Source: Thiohalocapsa marina (GTDB lineage Bacteria > Pseudomonadota > Gammaproteobacteria > Chromatiales > Chromatiaceae). From it: DNA of 64,000 nucleotides. The DNA lies in the NCBI RefSeq assembly GCF_008632335.1, contig NZ_VWXX01000017.1:1-64000 (forward strand), given 5' to 3'. The notes under the pieces are model-generated. The model worked only from the letters and a program-made list of their open reading frames with translations. It was not told the DNA's origin and ran no database searches. The first letter of the stretch is position 1. The number at the start of each line of letters is the position of its first letter. Position numbers and translations under genes: made by a program. This document shows, in pieces, positions 51,973 through 60,146 of the stretch.

Positions 51973-52563
51973 TCAGCAGGCGCCGTCGCCGGCCCGGGCA
52001 CCGCGCAACAGGGCATCGGCGCGATACAGCCCGATCAGGGTCTTGGCATCGGTGATGGTGTCGTCCGCACACCAGGCAAGCGCATCGCTCAGGGCCACCC
52101 AGTGCACCTCGATCACCTCGTCCGCCTCATGGCCCAGATCCACCTCGCTCAGCCCCCGCGCCAGATACAGATGGATCACCTCGCCGTAGACGCCGGGAGA
52201 ACTGTGCAGCCGACCGAGGGAATCCCAGCGCGCCGCCATCAGCCCCGCCTCCTCCGCCAGCTCCCGCTCCGCCGTCACCGCCGGCCCCTCGCCCGGGTCC
52301 AGCTTGCCCGCCGGCAGCTCCCACAGCCAGCCGCCGGCCACATGCCGGTACTGGCGCAACAGGCAGACCCGCCGGCGCTCGTCGATGGCCACCGCAGCGG
52401 CGCCGCCGGGGTGATGGATCACCTCCAGTTCCACATCCCGCCCGGTGGGCAGACGGACCCGCTCCAGCCCCACATCGACAATCTTGCCGCGAAAGACGGT
52501 CCTGCGTCCCGTCTCGGACTCCAACTCGTTGCCCGCGTCCGGGATCGATACCGGGATCGACAT
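51973..52563 (-). CDS. Nudix hydrolase, ADP-sugar pyrophosphatase type
   Basis: 196 aa. Nudix box GKLDPGEGPAVTAERELAEE then AGL fits GX5EX7REUXEEXGU. The fold and upstream block VCLLRQYRHVAGGWLWELPA match ADP-ribose/ADP-sugar pyrophosphatases (NudF/AspP group). E. coli AspP hydrolyses ADP-glucose, so a role in controlling ADP-glucose next to glgC2 and sucrose synthase is possible but is inference. Residues 1-20 are a repetitive leader (SIPVSIPDAG) from a 6-bp-period tract; the true start could be slightly downstream. Confidence 0.88.
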   Translation of the reverse strand: MSIPVSIPDAGNELESETGRRTVFRGKIVDVGLERVRLPTGRDVELEVIHHPGGAAAVAIDERRRVCLLRQYRHVAGGWLWELPAGKLDPGEGPAVTAERELAEEAGLMAARWDSLGRLHSSPGVYGEVIHLYLARGLSEVDLGHEADEVIEVHWVALSDALAWCADDTITDAKTLIGLYRADALLRGARAGDGAC

Positions 52564-52719
52564 CGGCCTTCCCCCCCCTGCTCAGTGACTGATCCGTCAG
52601 GGACATGCTAGTCAAACCAGCCCCTTCCAAAGGACTGTCTGCAAGGATAAAACACCCCGCCCCTGGTGTGGGAAGGATTTCCACCTCAGGACACGGCGAT
52701 GACACCCGGGCGCCGGCGT

Positions 52720-52737
52720 CGTAACCTTACCGTAACC
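52720..52737 (+). promoter_or_regulatory. 7-4-7 direct repeat with Pho-box geometry upstream of phoB
   Basis: CGTAACC-TTAC-CGTAACC: two identical 7-bp repeats with a 4-bp spacer, the 11-bp period of PhoB boxes, about 50 bp before the phoB ATG. The base sequence matches the E. coli consensus only weakly, so binding by PhoB is inferred from architecture and position. Confidence 0.4.
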
Positions 52738-52786
52738 CCATGTCCATATCATGCGGTCCATCGAGAAACCGAGGCGCCGACACCCG

Positions 52787-53467
52787 ATGGCAACCGTACT
52801 CATCGTCGATGACGAACCCGACATCCGCGACGTGATCCGCTTCACGCTGGAAGAATCCGGCTTCCGCGTGCTCGAGGCCAGCCATGCCGACGAGGCACGC
52901 CGGCTGCTGCCGGAGCAACCGGACATCCTGCTGCTTGACTGGATGCTGCCGGGCCGTTCCGGCCTGGAACTGGCGCGGCAGCTCAAGCAGAATCCCAAGA
53001 CCCGCAGCATCCCCATCATCATGATCAGCGCCCGCGGCGAGGAAGACGACCGCATCAAGGGCCTGGACACCGGCGCCGACGACTACATCACCAAGCCGTT
53101 CTCGCCGCGGGAGATGGTGGCCCGGGTCAACGCCGTGCTGCGACGCAGTCGGGCAGAAGAGGTGTCGGCGCAGATCGAGATCGGCGGCCTGATCATCGAC
53201 AACGTCAGCCATCGGGTCAGCGCCGGCGACCGCGCCATCGACATCGCCCCCACAGAATACCGCCTGCTGCACTTCTTCATGACCCACGCCGACCGCGCCT
53301 TCAGCCGCTCCCAGCTCCTCGACCAGGTGTGGGGCAACCATGTCTACGTCGAAGAGCGCACCGTCGACGTCCATGTACGGCGCCTGCGCAAGGCCCTGGA
53401 GGCCACCGGCCACGAGCACCTGCTGCAGACGGTGCGCGGCGTCGGCTACCGCTTCTCGGACAAGTGA
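52787..53467 (+). CDS. phoB: Phosphate-regulon response regulator PhoB
   Basis: 226 aa from ATG 52787 (MATVLIVDDE), chosen over ATG 52751, which adds 12 non-homologous residues. Receiver with D51 in ILLLDWMLPGRSG and the switch Lys in GADDYITKPFSPRE; C-terminal winged-helix DNA-binding domain ending TVDVHVRRLRKALEATG. OmpR/PhoB family. 10 bp upstream of phoR. The PhoB assignment rests on LDWMLPG, overall length and the PhoR partner. Confidence 0.93.
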   Translation: MATVLIVDDEPDIRDVIRFTLEESGFRVLEASHADEARRLLPEQPDILLLDWMLPGRSGLELARQLKQNPKTRSIPIIMISARGEEDDRIKGLDTGADDYITKPFSPREMVARVNAVLRRSRAEEVSAQIEIGGLIIDNVSHRVSAGDRAIDIAPTEYRLLHFFMTHADRAFSRSQLLDQVWGNHVYVEERTVDVHVRRLRKALEATGHEHLLQTVRGVGYRFSDK

Positions 53468-53477
53468 CCCACACGAC

Positions 53478-54869
53478 ATGCACCCGACCCTGCATGAGCT
53501 GACCCTGGCCCTGGCCGCCGCCTGGCTGGCGGCCGGCCTCGCGCTACTGGGTGCAGACTGGCATCTGGCCCTGCTCATCGCGCTGGGCACCTATCTGGGC
53601 CGACACCTGTTCTGGCTCTGGCGGCTGGCGCGCATGATCCGGCGCCACCACCGGCTGGTGCCGCCGTTTCCGGAAGGCGTCTGGGGCGAGATCTACCGCG
53701 CCATCGGCCAGTATCAGCAACGCAGCCGCAAGAGTCGCAAGCGCCAGGTGCGGTTTCAGCGGCGCTTTCGCGAAGCCGCCAATTCCGTACCGGACGCCCT
53801 GGTGGTGCTGGGCAAGACCAAACGGATCGAATGGGCCAACCCCGCCGCCGCCGCCCTGCTGGATGTGCAGTGGCCCCGAGACGACGGCAAACGGCTGGCC
53901 GACATCTGCCAGCAGCCCGGACTCGGCGACTACATCGACGGCGCCGACCTGGGCAAACCCCTCGAGATGACCCCGCAGCACAACCAGGCCATCACCCTGT
54001 CGCTGCGCGTGGCGCCATTCGGCGAGCGCAAGAGACAGCGCCTGGTGATGGGACGCGATATCACCAAGATCCAGCGCATCAACGCCATCCGGCGCGACTT
54101 CGTCGCCAACGTCTCCCACGAACTGCGCACGCCGCTGACCGTCATCGCCGGCTTTCTGGAAACCCTGGCCGACTCCGCGGCCACACCAGAGGGCCACCGC
54201 CGGCCATTGGAAAAGATGCAGAACCAGACCCGGCGTATGCGCTCCATCATCGAAGACCTGCTCACCCTGTCGCGCCTTGAGATGGAAGACCGGGCCGACC
54301 ACCTCGCGCCAGTGGACATCTCCCGGCTGCTGCAAGGTATCGTCACCGACGCCGGCACCCTCAGCGGCGAGGCTCACCACATCCTGCTCGATGCCGACCC
54401 CGACCTGTGGCTGCTGGGCAACGAGGCCGAACTGCACAGCGCCCTGTCCAACCTGGTCTTCAACGCCGTCAAGCACACACCGGAAGAGACCAAGATCCGC
54501 GTCTCCTGGCACAACGACCCGACAGGACCGGTATTCACCGTTGAAGACAACGGCCCCGGCATCGCCGCCGAGCACATCCCCCGCCTGACCGAACGCTTCT
54601 ACCGCGTGGACCGGGCACGCTCGCGCGAATCCGGTGGCACCGGCCTGGGACTGGCCATCGTCAAGCACGTGCTGACGCGGCATGACGCCGAGCTCACCGT
54701 CGCCAGCGACCCAGGCCGCGGCACCACCTTCTCCTGCCGATTCAGCGCCGCTCAGCGTCGGAGCCCAAGCCCGGAGCCCCCACCGGAGGACGTCGAGTCA
54801 CTGCAACCGGCCCCCGTCACCTCAACCGAGGCATGGCCCACCCGGGAACCCGAGCGCCGCCGCGCCTGA
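53478..54869 (+). CDS. phoR: Phosphate-regulon sensor kinase PhoR
   Basis: 463 aa from ATG 53478. Two adjacent membrane segments in the first 50 residues with almost no periplasmic loop, a basic linker, a PAS domain (about 95-190, ANSVPDALVVLGKTKRIEWA), HisKA with H214 in NVSHELRTPLTVIAGFLETL, and HATPase with NLVFNAVKHTP and GGTGLGLAIVKHVL. This is the PhoR plan. The last 35 residues are a Pro/Ser/Glu-rich tail. phoU and pst genes are not in the window. Confidence 0.92.
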   Translation: MHPTLHELTLALAAAWLAAGLALLGADWHLALLIALGTYLGRHLFWLWRLARMIRRHHRLVPPFPEGVWGEIYRAIGQYQQRSRKSRKRQVRFQRRFREAANSVPDALVVLGKTKRIEWANPAAAALLDVQWPRDDGKRLADICQQPGLGDYIDGADLGKPLEMTPQHNQAITLSLRVAPFGERKRQRLVMGRDITKIQRINAIRRDFVANVSHELRTPLTVIAGFLETLADSAATPEGHRRPLEKMQNQTRRMRSIIEDLLTLSRLEMEDRADHLAPVDISRLLQGIVTDAGTLSGEAHHILLDADPDLWLLGNEAELHSALSNLVFNAVKHTPEETKIRVSWHNDPTGPVFTVEDNGPGIAAEHIPRLTERFYRVDRARSRESGGTGLGLAIVKHVLTRHDAELTVASDPGRGTTFSCRFSAAQRRSPSPEPPPEDVESLQPAPVTSTEAWPTREPERRRA

Positions 54870-54920
54870 CGGCCCCAGCCGGTTGTAGGCAAAACCAGGA
54901 ACGCCAACTCAGCCCTGAGC

Positions 54921-55024
54921 AGACGCTTCCTGCCCCGCGCGGGAAGCGCCGAATAAATCAGCGTTTCCGTAGGGGGACGGGGCTTCCTGCCCCGTGCGGG
55001 AAATGCTGAATAAATCAGCCTATC
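54921..55024. repeat. Mosaic intergenic repeat, copy E (two tandem inverted Q modules)
   Basis: Two tandem, inverted copies of module Q: CTTCCTGCCCCGCGCGGGAA ending AATAAATCAGCG, then CTTCCTGCCCCGTGCGGGAA ending AATAAATCAGCC. Each is the reverse complement of the Q part of copy B. The hairpin CGGGGC-ttcct-GCCCCG is intact in the second. Between convergent phoR and the bolA-family gene. Confidence 0.88.
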
Positions 55025-55025
55025 C

Positions 55026-55256
55026 CTAGGCCCTCTGCCCAGGCGTCAGGGTCTTGATCGACAGCGCATGCAGTTCACCACTCGCAATCTGCGCCTTCAC
55101 CGTATCCATCACCAACCGCTGTTTCTTGATCGGCGGCAGGCCCTCGAAGGCCGCGCTGACCACCACCGCCTCGAAATGGCTGCCATCGCCGGACACCTCC
55201 ACCTCCGCTCCGGGCAAGCCATCGCGGATAAGCTGTGCTACTGCTTCTGTCTGCAT
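55026..55256 (-). CDS. BolA/IbaG family protein
   Basis: 76 aa, a complete short BolA fold. GDGSHFEAVVVSAAFEG carries the conserved His, followed by KKQRLVMDTVKAQIASGELH and ALSIKTLTP. Length and sequence are closer to IbaG (YrbA) than to BolA itself. The family binds [2Fe-2S] clusters with monothiol glutaredoxins. In E. coli ibaG sits beside murA; here it is isolated between phoR and hsp20. Confidence 0.9.
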   Translation of the reverse strand: MQTEAVAQLIRDGLPGAEVEVSGDGSHFEAVVVSAAFEGLPPIKKQRLVMDTVKAQIASGELHALSIKTLTPGQRA

Positions 55257-55306
55257 CGATCTCTCGCTCTGTTATCGGGCACACCATGCCCTGACTGATC
55301 CCCCGC

Positions 55307-55463
55307 ACGCCGCAAAAACGGCGTTCCACGCGGGTTCGCTACTGGTGCCCCGAGATGTCGGGGCCACACCCCCCAAGGCCAAGTGCCGACTCGCAGAACG
55401 GTCTTCCCACAACGCGTGGGAACGCCATAACAAACTGTTTGAAAACACTTTTTTCAAAAACAG
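55307..55463. promoter_or_regulatory. Cluster of four inverted repeats upstream of hsp20
   Basis: Four hairpins in 157 bp: ACGCCG-caaaaa-CGGCGT (55307-55324), GCCCCGA-gatg-TCGGGGC (55347-55364), TTCCCAC-aacgc-GTGGGAA (55404-55422), and CTGTTTGAAAA-cactt-TTTTCAAAAACAG (55435-55463), the last nearly perfect. The fourth ends 3 bp before the -35 box of the predicted hsp20 promoter and is a candidate operator. Confidence 0.6.
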
Positions 55464-55466
55464 ACC

Positions 55467-55495
55467 TTGCCAGACAGCCCCCCGTGCACTATGTT
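55467..55495 (+). promoter_or_regulatory. Predicted sigma-70 promoter of hsp20
   Basis: TTGCCA (55467), 17-bp spacer, TATGTT (55490): 5/6 and 4/6 matches at ideal spacing, about 40 bp before the hsp20 ATG. I looked for a sigma-32 heat-shock promoter (CTTGAAA, CCCCAT) and found no pair with correct spacing. Confidence 0.55.
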
Positions 55496-55533
55496 TTAAA
55501 TGTAAGGGAACACCGAAAAGGGAGGACATCACA

Positions 55534-56034
55534 ATGAAGATCAAAAGCAAAGACACAGGCAAGACACTGCAGCGGCACGAACCCGGCCTCCTCGACGAGA
55601 TGGACCGGGCATTCGACACCATGCTCAGCCGCGGCCTCATGAACCCGAACTGGCTGCGTCCGTTCCGCGACCTCTGGCCGGACTGGACCGCGCTGCAGAC
55701 TGAAGCCGAGGTGCGCCTGCCGCGAGTGGACCTGGTCGACCATGAAACCGAACTGCTGGTACGAGCCGAACTGCCAGGCATCGACAAGAAGGACCTGCAC
55801 ATCGACCTGAGCGGCGACATGCTCACCATCCGCGGTGAACGCCGGCATGAAGAAAAGACAGAGGAAGAGAACTACTATCATGCCGAGATCGCACGCGGCA
55901 GCTTCTGCCGGACCATGCGGTTGCCGGTGGAGGTGGCGGGAGACAAGGTCGAGGCGACCTTCGACAAGGGGCTGCTGGAGATCCGCCTGCCGAAACGCGA
56001 GACGACACCGCGGCAGAAGATCGAGGTCAAGTGA
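55534..56034 (+). CDS. Small heat-shock protein, Hsp20/alpha-crystallin family
   Basis: 166 aa, typical for a bacterial Hsp20. GGGAGG 8 bp before the ATG fixes the start. N-terminal arm (about 1-55), alpha-crystallin domain at about 60-150 (PRVDLVDHETELLVRAELPG, IRGERRHEEKTEEENYYHAE, GSFCRTMRLPVEV), and the C-terminal motif GLLEIRLPKRE with the A-x-x-x-n-G-v-L signature. ATP-independent holdase that oligomerises. Convergent with rlmB. Confidence 0.95.
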   Translation: MKIKSKDTGKTLQRHEPGLLDEMDRAFDTMLSRGLMNPNWLRPFRDLWPDWTALQTEAEVRLPRVDLVDHETELLVRAELPGIDKKDLHIDLSGDMLTIRGERRHEEKTEEENYYHAEIARGSFCRTMRLPVEVAGDKVEATFDKGLLEIRLPKRETTPRQKIEVK

Positions 56035-56115
56035 TGACCCCAGTCGTTCGCTGATTGATCGTCCGCAACGCGAGGCCCGGCAGCCATGCCGGGTCTCTTC
56101 GAATATCCAAGGAAA

Positions 56116-56167
56116 TGCTGACTTTTGGCCTGGAATCGGATCCGGGAGGCCGATAAATCAGCGTCTC
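56116..56167. repeat. Mosaic intergenic repeat, copy F (module R only)
   Basis: GCTGACTTTTGGCC, 17-nt loop TGGAATCGGATCCGGGA, GGCCGATAAATCAGCGTCTC. The stem keeps pairing. Between convergent hsp20 and rlmB, ending about 13 bp before the rlmB stop. Confidence 0.88.
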
Positions 56168-56179
56168 ATGCAAACACAG

Positions 56180-56926
56180 TCACGACGCAAGCCGCTGCCG
56201 CACCGCCTCGTACAGACAGATGCCGGCCGCCACCGAGACATTCAGGCTCTCCACCGTGCCGAGCATCGGTAGACGCACCAGCAGATCGCAACGCTCGCGG
56301 GTCAGGCGTCGCAACCCCTTGCCCTCGCTGCCCAGCACCAAGGCCGTCGGCCCGCGCAAATCGCTCTGGAACAGCGTCGACTCCGCCTCACCCGCTGCCC
56401 CGATGACCCACACCCCCTGCTCCTTCAGCCATTCCAGCGTGCGCGCCAGATTCGTCACCTGGACAAAGGGCACCGTCTCCGCCGCCCCGCAGGCCACCTT
56501 GGCCACCACCGGCGTCAACCCCACCGACTGATCCCGCGGGGCGATCACCGCCTGGGCGCCCGCGGCATCCGCGCTGCGCAGACAGGCACCAAGGTTATGC
56601 GGATCCGTCACCCCGTCCAGCACCAGCAACAGCGGGGCGCCTTCACTGCTTGCGAGCAGGTCCGCCAGATCCGCCGCGCCGCGGGCCGAGGGCACCCGCA
56701 CCCAGGCCACCGCACCCTGGTGATTCGCGCCGTCCACCGCTTGATCCAGCGCCGTGCGGTCCAGTTGTCGCAACCCGATGCCCGCCTCGCGGGCCAGGTC
56801 CGCAAGCTCCGATAGACGCCGATCGCGGCGCCGGCGGTCGAGCCACAGCTCCGCAACGCCCTCGGCGCCGAACTTCAGCGCGCTGCGAACGCTGTTGATG
56901 CCAGCGACCGGCGTCCCGTCAGGCAC
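56180..56926 (-). CDS. rlmB: 23S rRNA (guanosine-2251-2'-O)-methyltransferase
   Basis: 248 aa. N-terminal L30e-like substrate domain (about 1-80), C-terminal SPOUT domain with motif 1 VLDGVTDPHNLGACLRSADA, motif 2 ALVLGSEGKGLRRLTRERCD and motif 3 ESLNVSVAAGICLYEAVRQ, which form the knotted SAM site. Methylates the ribose of G2251 in the P loop. It starts 2 bp after the rnr stop, the classic rnr-rlmB pair. Confidence 0.95.
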   Translation of the reverse strand: MPDGTPVAGINSVRSALKFGAEGVAELWLDRRRRDRRLSELADLAREAGIGLRQLDRTALDQAVDGANHQGAVAWVRVPSARGAADLADLLASSEGAPLLLVLDGVTDPHNLGACLRSADAAGAQAVIAPRDQSVGLTPVVAKVACGAAETVPFVQVTNLARTLEWLKEQGVWVIGAAGEAESTLFQSDLRGPTALVLGSEGKGLRRLTRERCDLLVRLPMLGTVESLNVSVAAGICLYEAVRQRLAS

Positions 56927-56928
56927 GC

Positions 56929-59172
56929 TCAGTCCTTGCGCTTGCGCCGGGAGCGTGAACGCTTCTTCGGCGCCTGCTGCTGAGCCGGCTCGGACAACAC
57001 AAAATCGATCTTGCGGTCGTCCAGATTCACCGCCGCCACCTTCACCCGCAACCGGTCGCCCAGGCGGTAGACCTGGCCGGTGCGCTCACCGGTGAGCCGG
57101 TGTCCCACCGGATCGAAATGGTAGTAGTCATTGTCCAGGGCGGTGATGTGCACCAGCCCGTCTACATAGACATTGTCCAGTTCGACAAAGATGCCGAAGC
57201 CCTGCACGCTGGTGATGGTGCCGTCGAAGTCCTCGCCCAGCTTGTCCTGCATGTACTCGCACTTGAGCCAGTCCTCGGCATCGCGGGTCGCCTCGTCGGC
57301 GCGACGCTCGGTGCCCGAGCAGATCTCGCCGACCTGCTGCAGATCCGGCTTGGAATAGTCCAGATCCGCCGCCGTGCCACCGGCCAGAATATGCTTGATG
57401 ATGCGGTGGACGATCAGGTCCGGATAGCGGCGGATGGGCGAGGTGAAATGTGTATAGGCCTCGTAGGCCAGGCCGAAGTGCCCGACATTGTCGGAGCTGT
57501 ACATGGCCTGCTGCATCGAGCGCAGCAAGACCGTCTGGATCAGATGGGCGTCCGGCCGGCCCTTGACAGAGCGCAGCAGGGTGCCGTAGTCCTTGGCCGA
57601 CGGCTTGCTCCCGCCGGGCAGGTTCAGCCCCAGCTCTGCCAGGAACTCTCGCAGGTCCGACAGCTTTTCTTCCTTGGGCGTCTCGTGGATGCGGAACAGG
57701 GCCGGCATCTTCTTGCGCTGGAACAGCCGCGCCGCGGCGACATTGGCCGCCAGCATGCACTCCTCGATCAGGCGATGGGCATCGTTGCGCGTGACCGGCT
57801 CGATGCGCTCGATGCGCTTGGCGTCGTTGAAGACGAACTTGGTCTCCACCGTGTCGAAGTCGATGGCGCCGCGCTCCTCGCGGGCGCCCAGCAGGACCTG
57901 GTACAGGGCGTAGAGCTCGTGCAGGTGCGACAGCAGCCCGGCGTGCCGCTCGCACAGCGCGGGGTCGCCGTCGACGATCATGGCGGCGACCTGGTCATAG
58001 GTCAGCCGCGCATGGGAGCGCATCACCGCCTCGAAGAAGCGCGAGCGTGTCACCTTGCCCTCGCGGTTGACATACAGCTCGCAGGTCATGCATAGGCGAT
58101 CAACCTGCGGATTGAGTGAGCACAGGCCGTTCGACAGGACCTCCGGCAGCATCGGCACCACCCGGTCCGGGAAATAGACCGAATTGCCGCGGTTCAGCGC
58201 CTCGCGATCCAGCGGGCTGTCCGGCGTCACATAGGCGGACACGTCGGCGATGCACACCAGCAGCCGCCAGCCCTTGGGCTTGCGCTCGCAGAACACGGCG
58301 TCGTCGAAATCCCGCGCGTCGGCGCCGTCGATGGTCACCAACGGCAGATGGCGCAGGTCGGTGCGCCCGGCCTTGGCCACTTCCGGCACCTGTTCGGTGA
58401 AGGTGGCCGCCTGCGCCTGCACCGCCTCGGGCCAGTCCACCGGCAGGTCGTGGGCGCGCATGGCGATGGACGTCTCCATGCCCGGCCCCATGTGATCGCC
58501 CAGCACCTCCACCACCCGCCCGATGGGCTGGGTCCGCTTGGTCGGCTGGTCCGTGATCTCCGCCACCACGATCTGACCCTGGGTCGCGCCCTGCAGGCGG
58601 TCGCTGGGGATGATCACATCGTGGCACAGCCGCTTGTTGTCCGGCACCACGAAGCCGACGCCACTCTCGGAATAGAGCCGCCCCACCACCGATTTGGTCG
58701 AGCGCTCCAGCACCTCGACCACCGAGCCTTCGAGGCGACCTCGCCGGTCACGCCCGGTGACGCGCGCCACGATGCGGTCACCGTGGAACAGACCGCGCAT
58801 CTCTTTTGGATAGAGGTAGAGGTCGTCGCCACCGTCGTCCGGCCGGACGAAGCCGAAGCCGTCCGCATGGCCGATCACCCGACCGGCGATCAGATCGCGC
58901 TTGTTCACCAGACAGAAGGCATCGCGCCGATTGCGCACCAGCTGGCCGTCGCGCACCATGGCCCCGAGGCGACGGCCCAGGGCCACCAGGTCCTCTTCGG
59001 CATCCAGGTCCAGCGCCTTGGCCACCTCCTCGAACGCCATCGGCACGCCATGCTGGGTCAGCGTGTCGAGAATGAACTCCCGACTGGGGATGGGGTTCTG
59101 GTACTTCTTTGCCTCACGCTGCTGGTGAGGGTCCAGATGCCTTGCGCTCTGTGCCTTTTTGCGTCGTGCCAC
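56929..59172 (-). CDS. rnr: Ribonuclease R
   Basis: 747 aa. Processive 3'-5' exonuclease that degrades structured RNA. N-terminal helix-turn-helix-like region (SREFILDTLTQHGVPMAFEE), two cold-shock domains, the RNB domain with catalytic TIDGADARDFDDAVFCERKP, and a C-terminal S1 domain (FDGTITSVQGFGIFVELDNV) ending in a Lys/Arg-rich tail. Slightly shorter than E. coli RNase R (813 aa). The divergent gap to tRNA-Leu holds the tRNA promoter. Confidence 0.96.
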   Translation of the reverse strand: MARRKKAQSARHLDPHQQREAKKYQNPIPSREFILDTLTQHGVPMAFEEVAKALDLDAEEDLVALGRRLGAMVRDGQLVRNRRDAFCLVNKRDLIAGRVIGHADGFGFVRPDDGGDDLYLYPKEMRGLFHGDRIVARVTGRDRRGRLEGSVVEVLERSTKSVVGRLYSESGVGFVVPDNKRLCHDVIIPSDRLQGATQGQIVVAEITDQPTKRTQPIGRVVEVLGDHMGPGMETSIAMRAHDLPVDWPEAVQAQAATFTEQVPEVAKAGRTDLRHLPLVTIDGADARDFDDAVFCERKPKGWRLLVCIADVSAYVTPDSPLDREALNRGNSVYFPDRVVPMLPEVLSNGLCSLNPQVDRLCMTCELYVNREGKVTRSRFFEAVMRSHARLTYDQVAAMIVDGDPALCERHAGLLSHLHELYALYQVLLGAREERGAIDFDTVETKFVFNDAKRIERIEPVTRNDAHRLIEECMLAANVAAARLFQRKKMPALFRIHETPKEEKLSDLREFLAELGLNLPGGSKPSAKDYGTLLRSVKGRPDAHLIQTVLLRSMQQAMYSSDNVGHFGLAYEAYTHFTSPIRRYPDLIVHRIIKHILAGGTAADLDYSKPDLQQVGEICSGTERRADEATRDAEDWLKCEYMQDKLGEDFDGTITSVQGFGIFVELDNVYVDGLVHITALDNDYYHFDPVGHRLTGERTGQVYRLGDRLRVKVAAVNLDDRKIDFVLSEPAQQQAPKKRSRSRRKRKD

Positions 59173-59213
59173 GATAACCGTCTGCGTCGTTGCCGAAAGA
59201 TCCTAGTTTACAG

Positions 59214-59242
59214 TTGACAGCGCCTGCCTGTCTCACTAATAT
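59214..59242 (+). promoter_or_regulatory. Sigma-70 promoter of tRNA-Leu
   Basis: TTGACA (59214-59219, perfect), 17-bp spacer, TAATAT (59237-59242, 5/6). It lies 37 bp before the mature tRNA 5' end and is followed by a GC-rich GCGC discriminator, as expected for a stringently controlled tRNA gene. Best promoter match in the window. Confidence 0.8.
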
Positions 59243-59279
59243 GCGCATTCTTCGCAGGGCAACTGCGAATACCCCACCT

Positions 59280-59366
59280 GCCGAGGTGGCGGAATTGGTA
59301 GACGCGCATGGTTCAGGTCCATGTGGGCGAAAGCTCGTGGAGGTTCAAGTCCTCTCCTCGGCACCA
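59280..59366 (+). tRNA. tRNA-Leu, anticodon CAG
   Basis: 87 nt with the CCA encoded. Acceptor stem GCCGAGG/CCTCGGC, anticodon stem CATGG/CCATG around loop TTCAGGT (anticodon CAG), a long class-II variable arm (GTGGGCGAAAGCTCGT) and T arm GAGGTTCAAGTCCTC. It reads CUG codons, the dominant Leu codon in this high-GC DNA. A perfect palindrome GTTACGCGTAAC follows at 59377-59388. Confidence 0.97.
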
Positions 59367-59442
59367 TCTTCCAAGGGTTACGCGTAACTAACGCGCCCGT
59401 CGACCCTTATCTAGGTCTCGATCCGAAACATCCACCCGGTGG

Positions 59443-59512
59443 TCCGTCAAGGACATGAACATCGGACCGATTCGGTTTCGGCTCGCCTTCGCCACCTTGG
59501 CGCCCCTCCTGA
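59443..59512. repeat. Short dispersed motif S (TCCGTCAAGGACATG ... GACCGATTCGG)
   Basis: TCCGTCAAGGACATG with GACCGATTC 11 bp later. The 41911-41941 region has CCGTCAGGGACATG and GACCGATTC, and 52595-52608 has CCGTCAGGGACATG. All three are intergenic. The copy here lies just upstream of the broken EEP-nuclease gene. Confidence 0.55.
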
Positions 59513-59533
59513 CCGCATTTCTTCCCTGTCGCC

Positions 59534-59974
59534 GTGAAGTTCGGAACAGAGGACCTGACCCGCTACATCCTGTCGGCAACGGTCGATGTGACCGGATCTG
59601 GAGACCTGCTGACCGTCATCGTCAATCACTGGAAGTCCGGTACCGGCAATACCGATGAATACCGCCGGGTCATCGAATCGACCCGCATCACTCAGGTGGT
59701 GCTGACGATTGAGGATGCCACCCGGCCCTATGTGGTGCTGGGCGACGTGAACGAGGAGGTACGCGACCTGCCGCTGGCCTTCAGCACGGGGGTGGACATG
59801 CAGGCCCTGTTAAGCGCCGATGGGCTGCGCAACGACCCGTTCGTGCCAGTGACCTACTGGACGGTGATGCTGGAGGCGCAGCAGGCCAGCCTGCGAATCC
59901 GCATGCAACCAGGCGTGCGCATCCAGAACGGCGGCAGCGTGCGGATGCAGATCGATTCCGGGCTGACCTTCTGA
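59534..59974 (+). pseudogene. Fragment of an endonuclease/exonuclease/phosphatase (EEP) family protein
   Basis: 146 codons from GTG 59534, no ribosome-binding site. The middle resembles the second half of an EEP domain: VIVNHWKSGTGN (H-x-K-S motif) and YVVLGDVNEEV (the GDxN metal motif). The N-terminal half of the domain with the catalytic Glu is missing; just upstream, in another frame, there is signal-peptide-like sequence (FRLAFATLAPLLTAFLPC). The C-terminal 30 residues (RIRMQPGVRIQNGGSVRMQI) look like an unrelated beta-strand motif. Best read as a truncated, recombined remnant. Confidence 0.5.
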
Positions 59975-60120
59975 ACCTGACGGGGTCGATGTCCGGGGTC
60001 AGGTCAATGGCAGTGGTCGCCTGGTCTGTACTCGTGTTGCCTTGGTCGCCGTCATCTTGGTTTGGAGTCGGAGTGGCGGATCGACCAGCGACGCGATTTC
60101 GCTGGCGGACGTTTTCCGGT

Positions 60121-60138
60121 TATATCTGATCGTATATA
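60121..60138. promoter_or_regulatory. Palindromic operator candidate of the toxin-antitoxin module
   Basis: TATATCTGATCGTATATA: 14 of 18 positions are symmetric (TATAT.. GATC ..ATATA). It lies 8 bp before the toxin ATG and overlaps the only AT-rich, -10-like sequence there. A natural target for the XRE antitoxin. Confidence 0.5.
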
Positions 60139-60146
60139 TTTGGGCC

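Noticed and set aside
55435-55500. Sigma-32 heat-shock promoter for hsp20
   Set aside because: TTTGAAAA and CCCCCC elements exist but are about 33 bp apart, far from the required spacing; a sigma-70-like pair fits better.
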